Part shown: positions 33,101 through 36,958 of the stretch, piece by piece | Position numbering within the stretch: position 1 is the stretch's first letter | Layout: every line of letters starts with the position of its first letter | NCBI GenBank assembly: GCA_015490875.1 | Contig: WFWZ01000388.1 | Coordinates: forward strand, 1 to 38,444 | Reading direction: 5' to 3' | DNA length: 38,444 bases | Source of the DNA: Planctomycetaceae bacterium | GTDB lineage: Bacteria; Planctomycetota; Planctomycetia; Pirellulales; Pirellulaceae | Made by a program: the position numbers and the translations under genes | Notes under the pieces: model-generated | Told to the model about the DNA's origin: nothing | The model's database searches: none | The model's input: the letters and a program-made list of their open reading frames with translations, nothing else

Positions 33101-35653
33101 TACCGCTACGACCCGACGATGGTGCCCAGCATTCAGCAACTGGCGCAGGGAGAACAACTGGTCGATCAGTTCACCTACCGAGCTCAGGATGCGTATCTTC
33201 CGTCGCGCAAGGCGACGGTCACGATCACGGTGCTCGGAGCCAACGATGCTCCAACGGCCGTCGATGACAACTATGCCACGGATGAAGACAGTTTGCTGAC
33301 CGTCTCGCCCATCGGCGTGCTGGCCAACGACAGCGACATTGACAACGGCGATTCCATTTCGGTGCAGCCGGGAGATATCACCAGCACGTTGGGAGCAGCC
33401 GTCACGCTCCAAGCCAATGGCGGCTTCCGTTACGACCCGCGAGGCGTGCCCGCCCTGCAGGCGCTTGCCGAAGGTGCCAGTACCGTCGACACCTTCACCT
33501 ACACGATCGTCGACAGCTACGGAGCCACGGCCACCGCCACGGTCCACGTACGCGTTACCGGCCGCAATGATGCTCCGACGGCCGTCGATGATGCGTACAC
33601 GGCCAATGAAGATTCGATCCTCTCGATCGGTGCCGCCGATGGCGTCCTGAAGAACGATGTCGACGTCGACAGCAGTTCGCTGCAGGTGAATGTGAACGCT
33701 TCCGATACGCAAAGCAACCTCGGCGCCGTGGTCGCGCTGCAAAGCGACGGCAGCTTCACTTACGATCCGACGAATGCCGCGGCATTGCAGCAACTCCCCG
33801 CCGGAGGATCAACGACCGACACATTCACGTATGAAGTCGTCGACGATCACGGGGCGAGTGACCGAGGAACGGTATCGATCACGGTCCAAGGTGAGAACGA
33901 CGCTCCGGTCGGCAGAGCCGACAACTACGCGACGCTCCAAAGTCGCGTCCTTATCGTCAATCAGGTCAGTCAAGGCGTGCTGGCTAACGACACCGATATC
34001 GACACTGGCGACTCGCTCGCTGTCGATCTGGCTCGCAGCGACACGACTTCGACGAAAGGCGCGACCGTGACTCTCTTCGCGGATGGTACCTTCGCCTACG
34101 ACCCCACGCAATCGGTGGAACTTGCGCTTTTGCGATCCGGCGAAAAGACGAACGACACGTTCCGCTACACCGTCGTGGATACGAATGGAGCCACGGATGT
34201 TGTCACCGTCACCGTCGAAGTCACCGGCGTCAATTCCGCACCGCTAACAGGTGATGATGTCTATGCGACGAACGAAGACAGTTTGCTTGCAGTCACCGAT
34301 CCGGCCCAAGGCGTCCTCGCCAACGATCGGGATCCGGAAGGAGACACAGTGACGCTCGTAAGCGCTGATTCGGCTTCGGCTCTAGGAGCCCCCATCACCA
34401 TGAATGCCGATGGCACGTTCACCTACGATCCTCGCAACGTGGATGTGCTCCAGGCACTTAACGTCGGTGAAACGCTCGACGATACCTTCAACTACGTCGT
34501 ACAGGACCCCGAAGGCAATCAGGCGACCGGGAAGGTCACGGTGACCGTCAGCGGCCTTAATGACGCCCCGGTGGCCGTGGATGACACGCACAAGATGCTG
34601 CCTGATACGACCGCAGATATCGGTGTCCTTGCCAACGACAGCGACATTGACGGCACGCTGGACCCCGGATCCGTGGTGATCATCTCGAGTCCAACCAATG
34701 GTACCGCTGTGCCTCAGGCTGATGGCACGGTCCGGTACACGCCGAATGCAGGGTTCTCGGGTGAGGATCAGTTCACCTACCAGGTCCGTGATAATAGTGG
34801 AACGCTGTCGAACATTGCGACGGTCGATATCAACGTGAATGCCCCGCCGGTGGCCGTGGACGATCAAGCCACGGCGTTCACGGGAGGCTCCAAACGAATC
34901 GACATTCTTGCCAACGACTCCGACCCCGACGGTCAACTCGATCCGTCCACGGTGACGCTCACGCGGCAACCCGATCACGGACAGGCGGTCGTGGAGGCCG
35001 ACGGCTCGGTCGTCTACACGCCCGATCCTGGATTCCTGGGAGGCGATTCCTTCAGCTACACCGTCGCCGATGACGACGGCGATGTCTCGAACGAGGCTGA
35101 CGTAACCATCGCCGTGGTCGAAAACCCGTTCCCACACCAGAACCCGCTCAATCGGTACGACGTCAATGCGGACGGTGTCGTCTCGCCGCTCGACGCACTG
35201 ATCTTGATCAACGAATTGAGCACCAATGGTTCGCGAGACCTGCCGGTGCCGCCGACACCGCCGGACGTTCCGCCTCCCTACCTCGACCCCTCGGGCGACA
35301 ACCAGCTTTCGCCTCGCGATCCCCTGGAAGTGATCACCTTCCTCAACGACAGCGGGAATGGCGAAGGGGAGGCTCTGGCGAGGTTCTTGGCGGGATCCGT
35401 CGCCGGAAACCCGACCCGTCGCCAGACGAGCGCTCCGACAACGGGCGACTCACGAGACGCGTGGCTCCGGAGCGACTCGGTCGCACCACTGGATGTGCCG
35501 CTCGTCGGCGAAGCCGAAGGCGAGGCGACATGGCAACTGCGAGGCGTTTTGGCCGGTCAGGCCGACTGGCATTCCGACTCCCTCGAAGATACGCTCAACG
35601 ACATCGTCGACGACGTGAAGTGGGACGACCTCGGCGAGGAAGAGGACGCCTAA
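18176..35653 (+). CDS. Giant multidomain secreted surface protein (LEPR-XLL ... dockerin)
   Basis: A single uninterrupted frame of 5,825 codons. It opens with a basic, Arg-rich segment and LEPRQLL (37-43), the LEPR-XLL motif of exported planctomycete proteins. Approximate order: two SbsA-type Ig-like domains (62-283), a beta-rich stretch (284-395), a metalloprotease-like domain with no zinc ligands (396-625), a PPC-like module (626-755), beta-helix (780-1090), two Fn3-like repeats (1121-1338), more beta-helix, PPC-like modules mixed with propeller-like sequence (1740-3089), a jelly-roll-like domain (about 3097-3240), seven DG-x-TF repeats (3315-4700) mixed with beta-helix and PPC segments, GEVED (4758-4915), seven cadherin-like/Ig repeats (4916-5650), dockerin (5659-5722) and an acidic tail. 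Asp richness and the many D-x-D-x-D-G turns suggest calcium-stabilised structure. Adhesion, envelope or scaffold function is inferred. The ATG at 18176 has GAGGG 7 bases upstream. Confidence 0.93.
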   Translation: MSVRRSGFDRQWVRELKSRRRKRMQQRVSRQLQMENLEPRQLLAQGPELVAIQPNGDELLQDGDVRHIAPTKLTFVFDLTTQLDPDTLAGGFEITRAGGDGAFGDANDVTIQPGFVGLETDARHVVMRFAEPLVDDLYRIRVIGSGDEPLRDVDGFAYNDGADTTLDFTLDLGAQVLAVVPQPVTRNPDGTLSQARNKIEVYFNDDPLDPAAAENTSFYRLIDTKQTITNTDDTVILPQRATYDASRNLVTLEFANEFDPATYRLRIGSSLPLPAPPAVVDLSVEATTDFGTGGAAEVRFEADPQVAEQFGSAIQLRFRSENLGIAAPPTVEVLDNLITITLNANVATPTTVDQLKAALDASAAGGLITTTVVSGGTEAIGQLDPASYSPVKLRGLGSSFDTATDLGTLTRDAQLIRDAISPQSGYPLDFPGAPDEIGHRQIPNDVGDGFEQHVLPQFGADAKAGVTTILYNFKDAYGFDAEGRPLFNLITEPQKQRAREALQMWSNFIGVEFLETEDQGITIVVGDPRALDPNDPNVMNHALLDAEPNAGFIVKVDPLYQESMLILDSSRVWDNTFAKDWFRTAMIGIGTMLGLGRATDLPPSTLMAFASNFNFPGAPDTLEPIFPGNHDITHGRYVHRPDSNDIDLYRFEIPAGQTGRFTAEIFAERQPNASLLDSQLLLFKEDPATGLREVIAQNDDYYSEDSFIGLELEEGVYYLGVSSSGNATYTPNFENSGFGGTSQGPYELRVKFTPAETSANHLVDATGTVIDGDADGLPGGSFNFWFNAYSLSQTFFVDKLATGNRLGTLDQPFDRISDALSAAAALPGGGAVRIVGNGGFDGDIDTLGDNFAYEIGESNVPGQSLADGVTMAVPKDVAVQIDAGAILKLSNTRIGVGSSSLSVDRSGGSLQVLGTPERSVYFTSIFDETLGLDSQTAPRDPQKGDWGGIVFRNDLDNAEERFNLEDAGAFVNYVSNAEIRYGGGNVDIDSVRQIVTPIQLTEARPTIINNRITLSADAAISADPDSFEETNFLAPRYQRTERFTSDYDRVGPKISGNYIADNSINGLFVRIATPAGDRLKPLTVPGRFDDTDIVHVIAENLKIQGTPGEPILELNRPPVRIITFNTRAGGNLMSGASYRYKIVDIDSNGFEGRPSEATVAVTLGPGEGTIRLDNLPPAASPFVARRLYRSQPGGNGPFVLVAQLDPSDTTFIDDGTTSGEELQRDPPSVVGTTLSAAAGSLPAGQYNYRIVFYDTNARESGPSSDATATLQVSNGGVRLDGIPQPYDPRFTAIRIYRSQENGLGPYELVTELDLSGGPQTSYVDDGTTIGDVLPVTSFGVVRARTDARLAIDPGTIVKLEGARIETTFGSQFLAEGQLGREIIFTSKLDDRFGAGGTFDTNNDADTAQPTPGDWGGIYVGYLGQASIDHALLTFGGGINKIEGTFKGFNILEIHQADVRLANSVLENNADGTGGQGPDDRFGRTANMPATIFIRGSQPVIVDNVIQNNEGVAITIDTNSLNDETVADLGRTTGRLEQPIRYLDNQGPVIRGNRLANSVLNGLDLRENVITAFTVWDDTDIVHVVDNPIIVPDVHTGVGLRIESSSNESLVVKFDGPADNFRPFLGAGITATGRLLDNENRIGGTVHIVGQPDFPVVLTSLKDDTIGAGLTPDGRANLDTNNDGDATLPAPGDWRSVRFEPYSNDRNVEVVLENESPDSIAPGENAGPDSAQFLGDLASRETASDDNLRLGFQVLGEINQPADIDVYSFKAEAGTEVWLDIDRTSPSLNTVVELIDADGNVIARSDDSYFETLGTSSLYFDPLVINADKVRPLQEVNDAFQIRHRSGQPKDQFSQNLLDAGFRVVLPGVVGTRSTYHVRVRSSSQNLDDLTAGSTAGAYELHIRTRELDEVPGGTVRYADIRYATNGVELIGVPYHSPLVGEVGEDEETGGPEHNGHIPYNPFVPGSGPQDIGNLLETDRGTLSIGGSLSARDDIDFYEMTVDYSASVNNRFQHASVVLDVDYADGLSRPDSVLTIYDAFGRLIFIGRDSNISDDRSGPLDGGDLSDMSRGSVGDRDPYIGPIELPEGTYFVGVSSNDRLPDELTTNPFVRLEPINAIARIAEDGFDGAPPATVDPPQVTTLFDEASIVSEPVDELTWFISGGNGGELVAVNPLTGKVEQRVGAIQDGPVGDIAVRPLDGSLHGFRADPGELPDDTAGNYLDINTSNGQNALDNMLDDGIITYEEDPNNPGQPIVSDVGIQFNALAFGEPDGQLRLFAVGNRGDWQDPPPGPDSFTNIMYQLDPMTGEAISDPYPDRVADGVLEGAGTQIVERAVFNTATPAIYPEVEINNPEPPQNLEDLTWSLAYDPWIGDTTTNTSTTIPHVTIEGTGDLTADFYEFEVPATGRVIIDIDNTSPGLDTSITLFRGGTFIASNDNSPTSFGDGGSTSDRDSFIETVVPAGTYTIMVTSSGVSVLPNGASYTLQVSVEGHTGDPGTAGIYAEVEPNNPFPPQDLEKLLWSYAYDPWIGDATTNTSTRIPHITIEGTGDGTIDNYSFVASASGKLIIDIDNTSPGFDSEIVLYRNGAPIAQNDDAPISFGSGGSTSTTDSYLELGVTPGTYTIEVRSSGPAGVPAGAQYTLQVSLEDHFADRGPQITGLAFYEDTLYAVTDAAQVYRVEDPLGTPSLTLLQDFREDVIDPEGNTSIPTARSLENELWTLQADPNIANSTSVPHISVIRPDANTTRPDFFSFESPNATANAVFAIDSADYTLYTLRLYDSAGTVIQTAVGFNPVLSATLPEPGKYYVSVEYVDYLDMGYRLNISVEGHDAAFSGLAARDRFLDNGPYTDRLFALGTSGRVYSLDLDGNLVTDVFGGVDRIDTGVRAANGIDFSQPNLWHPTYRRAEDFGHGPTEAPDDSRGNMSRVPEIEPNNSIAEAHNLENEFWNLGYNSNIGQGTTNTSTTIPHVTIDGSGDGTVDYYLFDVVIPPDDDDGVVTGIFDVDITFDEQLDPTGVFDGELYLFDASSGALLASNIDSSAALGDQGSTSDVDPYLEYTFDTNGTYAILVTGPLGTPVQVGDFYTLQVSLEEHRVDGPRANGGRSFYFGHERVGNDEGDYDEYERATGSILSYPFSLEGYSPADRPTLYFNYYSDLNILEDTVSVFVEAPGQPPVQVAAKDANILNDPLQPVWRQARVPLDQFAGMTDLRLRLEVTAPDDPDDELEEGFFVDDFIIGFAERGEMVTTPRVNPNFRINPDNTSTNLTGEYQLEIRQAADIGTSKVPDPTLVLNRTLDTNDRLAQQISLVAPSGADLAGRDGLTFTIGDGVDTLTFEFDDLANNPGVGEGNVRVGYFPTDSAARVAASIRDAINSRPSQTLLDVTAGLADGTNSGTDSTSWVVNLYGNAIVGDYDNVVPNGEIVFDMEGDQNLFRDQGQMLVHSNFITDYRDWGIVSEAGPREFEPRVPHGFLETHPGAVRKLRELNNSPEGGLVPGATIENNVIAGEGLGGIYFAGALQPYEMTTLRPAAYPRQDVSNATAGDRIVDGTTFSIRMGRTVVTFEFEDIGAGARPAGSQTQAGDGWTPGNIPIFYRRSGQGYLNRNLGYTQTEMATAIRDAIQGSILVTNGSTQRVEVTQFFSRAWGTDIGGPDPAVFIDGAIEVLQPNGQPCTFNSPAFPVPNPCGFSGRHVSVADAPQPFGRILNNTIYGNDGDASFFAGVGTDEPNDVFDEAIETGQGRSQNPEVYQTSGIIGDGGGIPADLSRDVDFYRLHLRPGERVTIDVDANQNGSSLDPVLRLFDAAGNELAISEDDPAPGEPPSLDPYIDFTATERGTYFVGVSGAGNEVYDPLALANRNGPASTGNYDLTIDVKAPRRWVITAVDGTQITDGTTFQVSDINTTVTYEFDDVRSPGVQPGNIPIPYDGTPIPPNGGQRGPGYRPPEMAVIMAATIGQGLEGVTARALGGVQGRTDATAPAQTPGIFPDTIVTGIMGFGHNTPFTPVDSSTELYVVVDGATKITGDVDFIPLLDNNIDDLLPETGILVSDRASPTLLNNVLYNLESGVIQEASPTTVEGGSLYQYIKNADSNIGARDSDFNISLPDGAPMFVDGPDYAFYPAPGARIIDSAVDSLEERDDFARVKNAMGISVSPILAPERDAVGLLRADDPDVASPSGQGANVFKDRGALDRADFQGPDAVLVTPLDNDAAGVDLDPTRSVVHLGEGVYSEFVVQLVDGFGVVSGGEGVGIDDNTVNSRKVTITENGRLLEEGVDYLFEFSPNSNSIHLTPIRGLWNNDKTYVIRLNNRDIYAIDMPDGGMVSDGQTFLIMDQTSAAPTFEFESGYSMHVPESLSLFIPEEGATTDGIQDGERFTISNGLGTFTTFEFDWNDPPSTLPQSVRIDVTQAVTQDEVADVVAQTINNANIGVTAVNLGGGRIHLGAAARYQVDTSNTKVTQSGQPGAIVDGQTFSIDDGTRTVTFEFDSDGVWSDRDNDGIPDNTLITFTDADPYETVSDAIAAAIAGSGFGLPAQHFGLGHVYVGGEVGTTLDTTGLPQVRVTGQPGVQPSTTIQVPPQGSGPGGIADGQTFTISDGVGHEVTFEFDNNNRTTPGNQPILFTATTTVNQFADAIIAAIKIAPLGLNPDNLGGGTIRLNDTVRHSTDVLNTALTKSGVPGGAIPVRFIPDASFDNEQMLERVEDAINASPLTGIRLKRRGGTTFFVEGAAAVSGIPNFYLEAIKDTAENPLRANQPDGEMRFTILMPGTRLDFGDAPAAYPNVLADNGARHVVSSDLPIYLGAGVTSEADAQPSPQADADQDDGVDFGSVLNRYTLTPVFVTASAPGYLSAWIDYNADGDWEDPGEQALKNVELVAGVNELEIGTPAFAPLGFTTARFRFSTQLDLSYTGVAPDGEVEDYLIEVRPGRPPVANDDSDQTDEDTVLDVSAAGLLTNDTDPDGDPIQVFRPGSFVSSLGATVELRADGSYRYDPTMVPSIQQLAQGEQLVDQFTYRAQDAYLPSRKATVTITVLGANDAPTAVDDNYATDEDSLLTVSPIGVLANDSDIDNGDSISVQPGDITSTLGAAVTLQANGGFRYDPRGVPALQALAEGASTVDTFTYTIVDSYGATATATVHVRVTGRNDAPTAVDDAYTANEDSILSIGAADGVLKNDVDVDSSSLQVNVNASDTQSNLGAVVALQSDGSFTYDPTNAAALQQLPAGGSTTDTFTYEVVDDHGASDRGTVSITVQGENDAPVGRADNYATLQSRVLIVNQVSQGVLANDTDIDTGDSLAVDLARSDTTSTKGATVTLFADGTFAYDPTQSVELALLRSGEKTNDTFRYTVVDTNGATDVVTVTVEVTGVNSAPLTGDDVYATNEDSLLAVTDPAQGVLANDRDPEGDTVTLVSADSASALGAPITMNADGTFTYDPRNVDVLQALNVGETLDDTFNYVVQDPEGNQATGKVTVTVSGLNDAPVAVDDTHKMLPDTTADIGVLANDSDIDGTLDPGSVVIISSPTNGTAVPQADGTVRYTPNAGFSGEDQFTYQVRDNSGTLSNIATVDINVNAPPVAVDDQATAFTGGSKRIDILANDSDPDGQLDPSTVTLTRQPDHGQAVVEADGSVVYTPDPGFLGGDSFSYTVADDDGDVSNEADVTIAVVENPFPHQNPLNRYDVNADGVVSPLDALILINELSTNGSRDLPVPPTPPDVPPPYLDPSGDNQLSPRDPLEVITFLNDSGNGEGEALARFLAGSVAGNPTRRQTSAPTTGDSRDAWLRSDSVAPLDVPLVGEAEGEATWQLRGVLAGQADWHSDSLEDTLNDIVDDVKWDDLGEEEDA
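18284..18304 (+). other. LEPR-XLL motif of the giant protein
   Basis: Residues 37-43 read LEPRQLL, an exact L-E-P-R-x-L-L. It follows an Arg/Lys/Gln-rich start and precedes AQGPELVAIQPNGDE. The motif marks large exported planctomycete proteins; its mechanism is not established. There is no long hydrophobic core of a classical signal peptide here. Confidence 0.88.
19361..20050 (+). other. Metalloprotease-like domain with erased zinc-binding motif
   Basis: Residues 396-625. QKQRAREALQMWSNFIGVEF and the run up to DWFRTAM look like the helix-strand lead-in of matrixin/serralysin-type metalloproteases. At 587-597 the expected HEIGHALGLGH-type helix reads IGIGTMLGLGR: the structural Ile, Gly and Leu positions are kept, but all three His ligands and the catalytic Glu are Ile, Thr, Arg and Gly. 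The DLPPSTLM after it matches where a Met-turn-like region would be. Most likely a pseudoenzyme. Confidence 0.65.
21538..22190 (+). repeat. Two tandem fibronectin-III-like repeats in the giant protein
   Basis: Two units of about 105 residues each read G-x-YxYxIVxxDxNxxEGxPS...TVxLxNLPxP...xxRLYRSQxxGxGPFxLVxxLDxxxTxFxDDGTT. The pattern YRYKIVDIDSNGFEG in the first corresponds to YNYRIVFYDTNARESG in the second, and ARRLYRSQPGGNGPF to AIRIYRSQENGLGPY. They join two beta-helix-like regions. Confidence 0.65.
25202..27442 (+). repeat. PPC-like repeat modules interleaved with propeller-like segments
   Basis: Four related modules lie at residues 2343-2490, 2500-2647, 2698-2826 and 2924-3089. Their shared signature is E-x-NN...L-x-x-x-x-W, then I-P-H-(V/I)-T-I near the start, an ID-IDNTSPG-type strand, GGSTS-x-x-D and a closing YTLQVS(V/L)E(G/D/E)H. 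Modules 1 and 2 have the same length (148 residues) and remain similar in DNA, for example around GATCC(G/C)TGGATCGG(T/C)GAC. Between modules 2, 3 and 4 are short stretches resembling beta-propeller blades (ITGLAFYEDTLYAVTDAAQV; TDRLFALGTSGRVYSLDLDG). The third module is the most diverged. Confidence 0.75.
28118..32200 (+). repeat. Seven dispersed copies of an unnamed DG-x-TF-x-I repeat
   Basis: The unit opens with D-G-x-x-F-x-I-x-(D/N)-G-x-x-x-V-T-F-E-F-D and later has a helix-like (A/V)-x-x-I-x-x-A-I-x-x. It starts at residues 3315, 3542, 3884, 4315, 4361, 4458 and 4577. The last three are nearly tandem (97 and 119 residues apart) and include a V-x-L-G-G-G-x-(I/V)-x-L-G closing strand; copy 4 is cut short after about 46 residues by copy 5. 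I do not recognise the unit as a named domain family. Between earlier copies are beta-helix-like and PPC-like segments. Confidence 0.7.
32447..32920 (+). other. GEVED domain of the giant protein
   Basis: About 157 residues from LDFGDAPAAYPNVLADNGARH to GEVEDYLIEV. The opening LDFGDAP, the middle AWIDYNADGDWEDPGEQ and the closing GEVEDY are the marks of the GEVED domain found in large secreted bacterial proteins. The D-x-N-x-D-G-D segment could bind calcium. Confidence 0.88.
32921..35119 (+). repeat. Seven tandem cadherin-like/Ig-like repeats
   Basis: Units begin at residues 4916, 5023, 5131, 5241, 5353, 5462 and 5555, with lengths of about 107, 108, 110, 112, 109, 93 and 92. The first five share N-D-A-P-T-A-V-D-D-x-Y-x-T-x-E-D-S-(L/I)-L, V-L-A-N-D-x-D, a LGA-x-V-x-L-x-x-x-G-x-F-x-Y-D-P strand and DTFTY. 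The last two lack the internal extension and resemble the shorter Ig-like form with GSVVYTPDPGFxGxDSF. These are surface-protein repeats related to cadherin-like and VCBS families, and are probably calcium-stiffened. Confidence 0.87.
35150..35342 (+). other. Type I dockerin domain
   Basis: Two calcium loops of the form D-x-N/S-x-D-G/N-x-(V/L)-x-x-x-D: DVNADGVVSPLD at 5662-5673 and DPSGDNQLSPRD at 5704-5715. Each is followed by a helix (ALILINEL; PLEVITFLN), with a Pro-rich linker between. It should bind a cohesin module on another protein; no cohesin is visible in this window. About 100 residues of acidic tail follow, ending in DDLGEEEDA. Confidence 0.87.
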
Positions 35654-35734
35654 GGCTCGCGTCCGCGCCCCCCTTCCTGGCTCGCGTCGTCGCGACACCC
35701 TTCGGTGGGCAAGAGACGACGGGAGTCTGAAGCG

Positions 35735-36841
35735 GTGATCGAGGAAAACGTGCGCCGGCAATGGGTGACCCCAGCTTTGGTGGTCGATTTCGACGAAACG
35801 CAGGCCAACTTGCGGAAGATGGTGGAGCTGGCCGGAGATCCAGCGCGCCTGCGGCCTCACTGCAAAACCCACAAGATGCCCGCCATGGTGCGGCTCTGGC
35901 TGGAACTCGGCGTGACGCGCCATAAATGCGCCACCTTCGCCGAAGCCGAAATGCTGGCCACGGCTGGGGCCGAAGATGTGCTGCTAGCGTACAACATCGT
36001 CGGAGCCAATATCGATCGCGTCGTGGCGTTCCGCCGCCAGTTCCCTCAAGTCCGCTTCACCGTCCTGGTCGACCATCCCGAGCCGCTTCGGGCACTCAGC
36101 GACGCGCTCCATCGGGCCGATCAACACGTCCGGGTCATGCTAGACGTCGAAACCGGGCTTCGGCGAACCGGCATCCCTCCGGGTGAGGCGGCGATTCGCC
36201 TGTACCGAGCCATCCACGAGGACGACGCACTCGAGCCGGCCGGCCTGCACTGGTACGATGGGCACCTCCACCAACGAGATCGCGGCGAACGCAAAGCGGC
36301 GGTGCTGTCCGAATGGGAGGCGTGTCGGAAACTGCGAGCCTCTTTGGAAGCCGAGGGACTCCCCGTTCCCACCATCGTAGCGGGAGGCACCGGGACGTTC
36401 CCGATCTACGCTGGTCTCCCCGACCCGGGTGTTGAACTGAGTCCGGGGACGTGCGTCTTTCACGATGCCGGGTATGCGCACGCTTTCCCCGATCTCCCTT
36501 TCACCCCGTCGGCACGATTGCTGACACGCGTGATCAGCCGCCCCACTGCCGGCCGAATCACACTCGATGCCGGCACCAAGGCAGTAGCCGCCGATCCGCC
36601 CCAGGAAAAACGGATCGTCTTTCCCGACCTCCCCGATGCTCGGATCGTCCTGCACAACGAGGAACATTTGGTTCTGGAAACCGATGAGGCGGATCGTTTC
36701 GCTCCCGGCGACGAACTCCTGGGCATCCCGTGGCACATCTGCCCGACCAGCGCGTTGCACCGCGAGGCGATCGTGGTGCGGCACGGTCTGGAATATGCGA
36801 GGTGGGTCGTGGCGGCGCGCGACCGCCAGCTTACGATCTGA
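35735..36841 (+). CDS. D-threonine aldolase / D-serine dehydratase-like PLP enzyme (alanine-racemase fold)
   Basis: About 368 residues. The motif PHCKTHKMP (41-49) carries the PLP lysine (K44) of fold-III enzymes of the D-threonine aldolase/D-serine dehydratase (DSD1-like) group. Other marks are HWYDGHLH (172-179), AGGTGTFP (216-223), GVELSPGTC (232-240) and, near the C-terminus, IPWHICPT with H334 and C336, placed like the zinc ligands of D-serine dehydratase. It should break down a D-beta-hydroxy amino acid in the cytosol; the substrate cannot be told from sequence. I prefer the GTG at 35735, with GGGAG 9 bases upstream; a GTG at 35705 in the same frame would add 10 residues. It lies 81 bases after the giant gene. 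Confidence 0.87.
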   Translation: MIEENVRRQWVTPALVVDFDETQANLRKMVELAGDPARLRPHCKTHKMPAMVRLWLELGVTRHKCATFAEAEMLATAGAEDVLLAYNIVGANIDRVVAFRRQFPQVRFTVLVDHPEPLRALSDALHRADQHVRVMLDVETGLRRTGIPPGEAAIRLYRAIHEDDALEPAGLHWYDGHLHQRDRGERKAAVLSEWEACRKLRASLEAEGLPVPTIVAGGTGTFPIYAGLPDPGVELSPGTCVFHDAGYAHAFPDLPFTPSARLLTRVISRPTAGRITLDAGTKAVAADPPQEKRIVFPDLPDARIVLHNEEHLVLETDEADRFAPGDELLGIPWHICPTSALHREAIVVRHGLEYARWVVAARDRQLTI

Positions 36842-36958
36842 ACGGCTCGGTGCCGTGTGCCATAGTGGGCCGTCCGCCTTCGGTACTCTACAATGCCTTC
36901 TGCCGGCCGTCTTCCAGCGGCCCTTCTTTTCCCTCGCATGCCGGAAGGAGTCTTCGCG

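Noticed and set aside
18176..35653. Possibility that the giant gene is a fusion caused by sequencing error or contains a hidden frameshift.
   Set aside because: The frame is continuous, domains follow each other without breaks, and codon pattern stays uniform from LEPR-XLL to dockerin.
36889..36894. TACAAT upstream of the Cys/Met PLP enzyme gene as a promoter.
   Set aside because: No -35 element at a suitable distance; a single hexamer is expected by chance.
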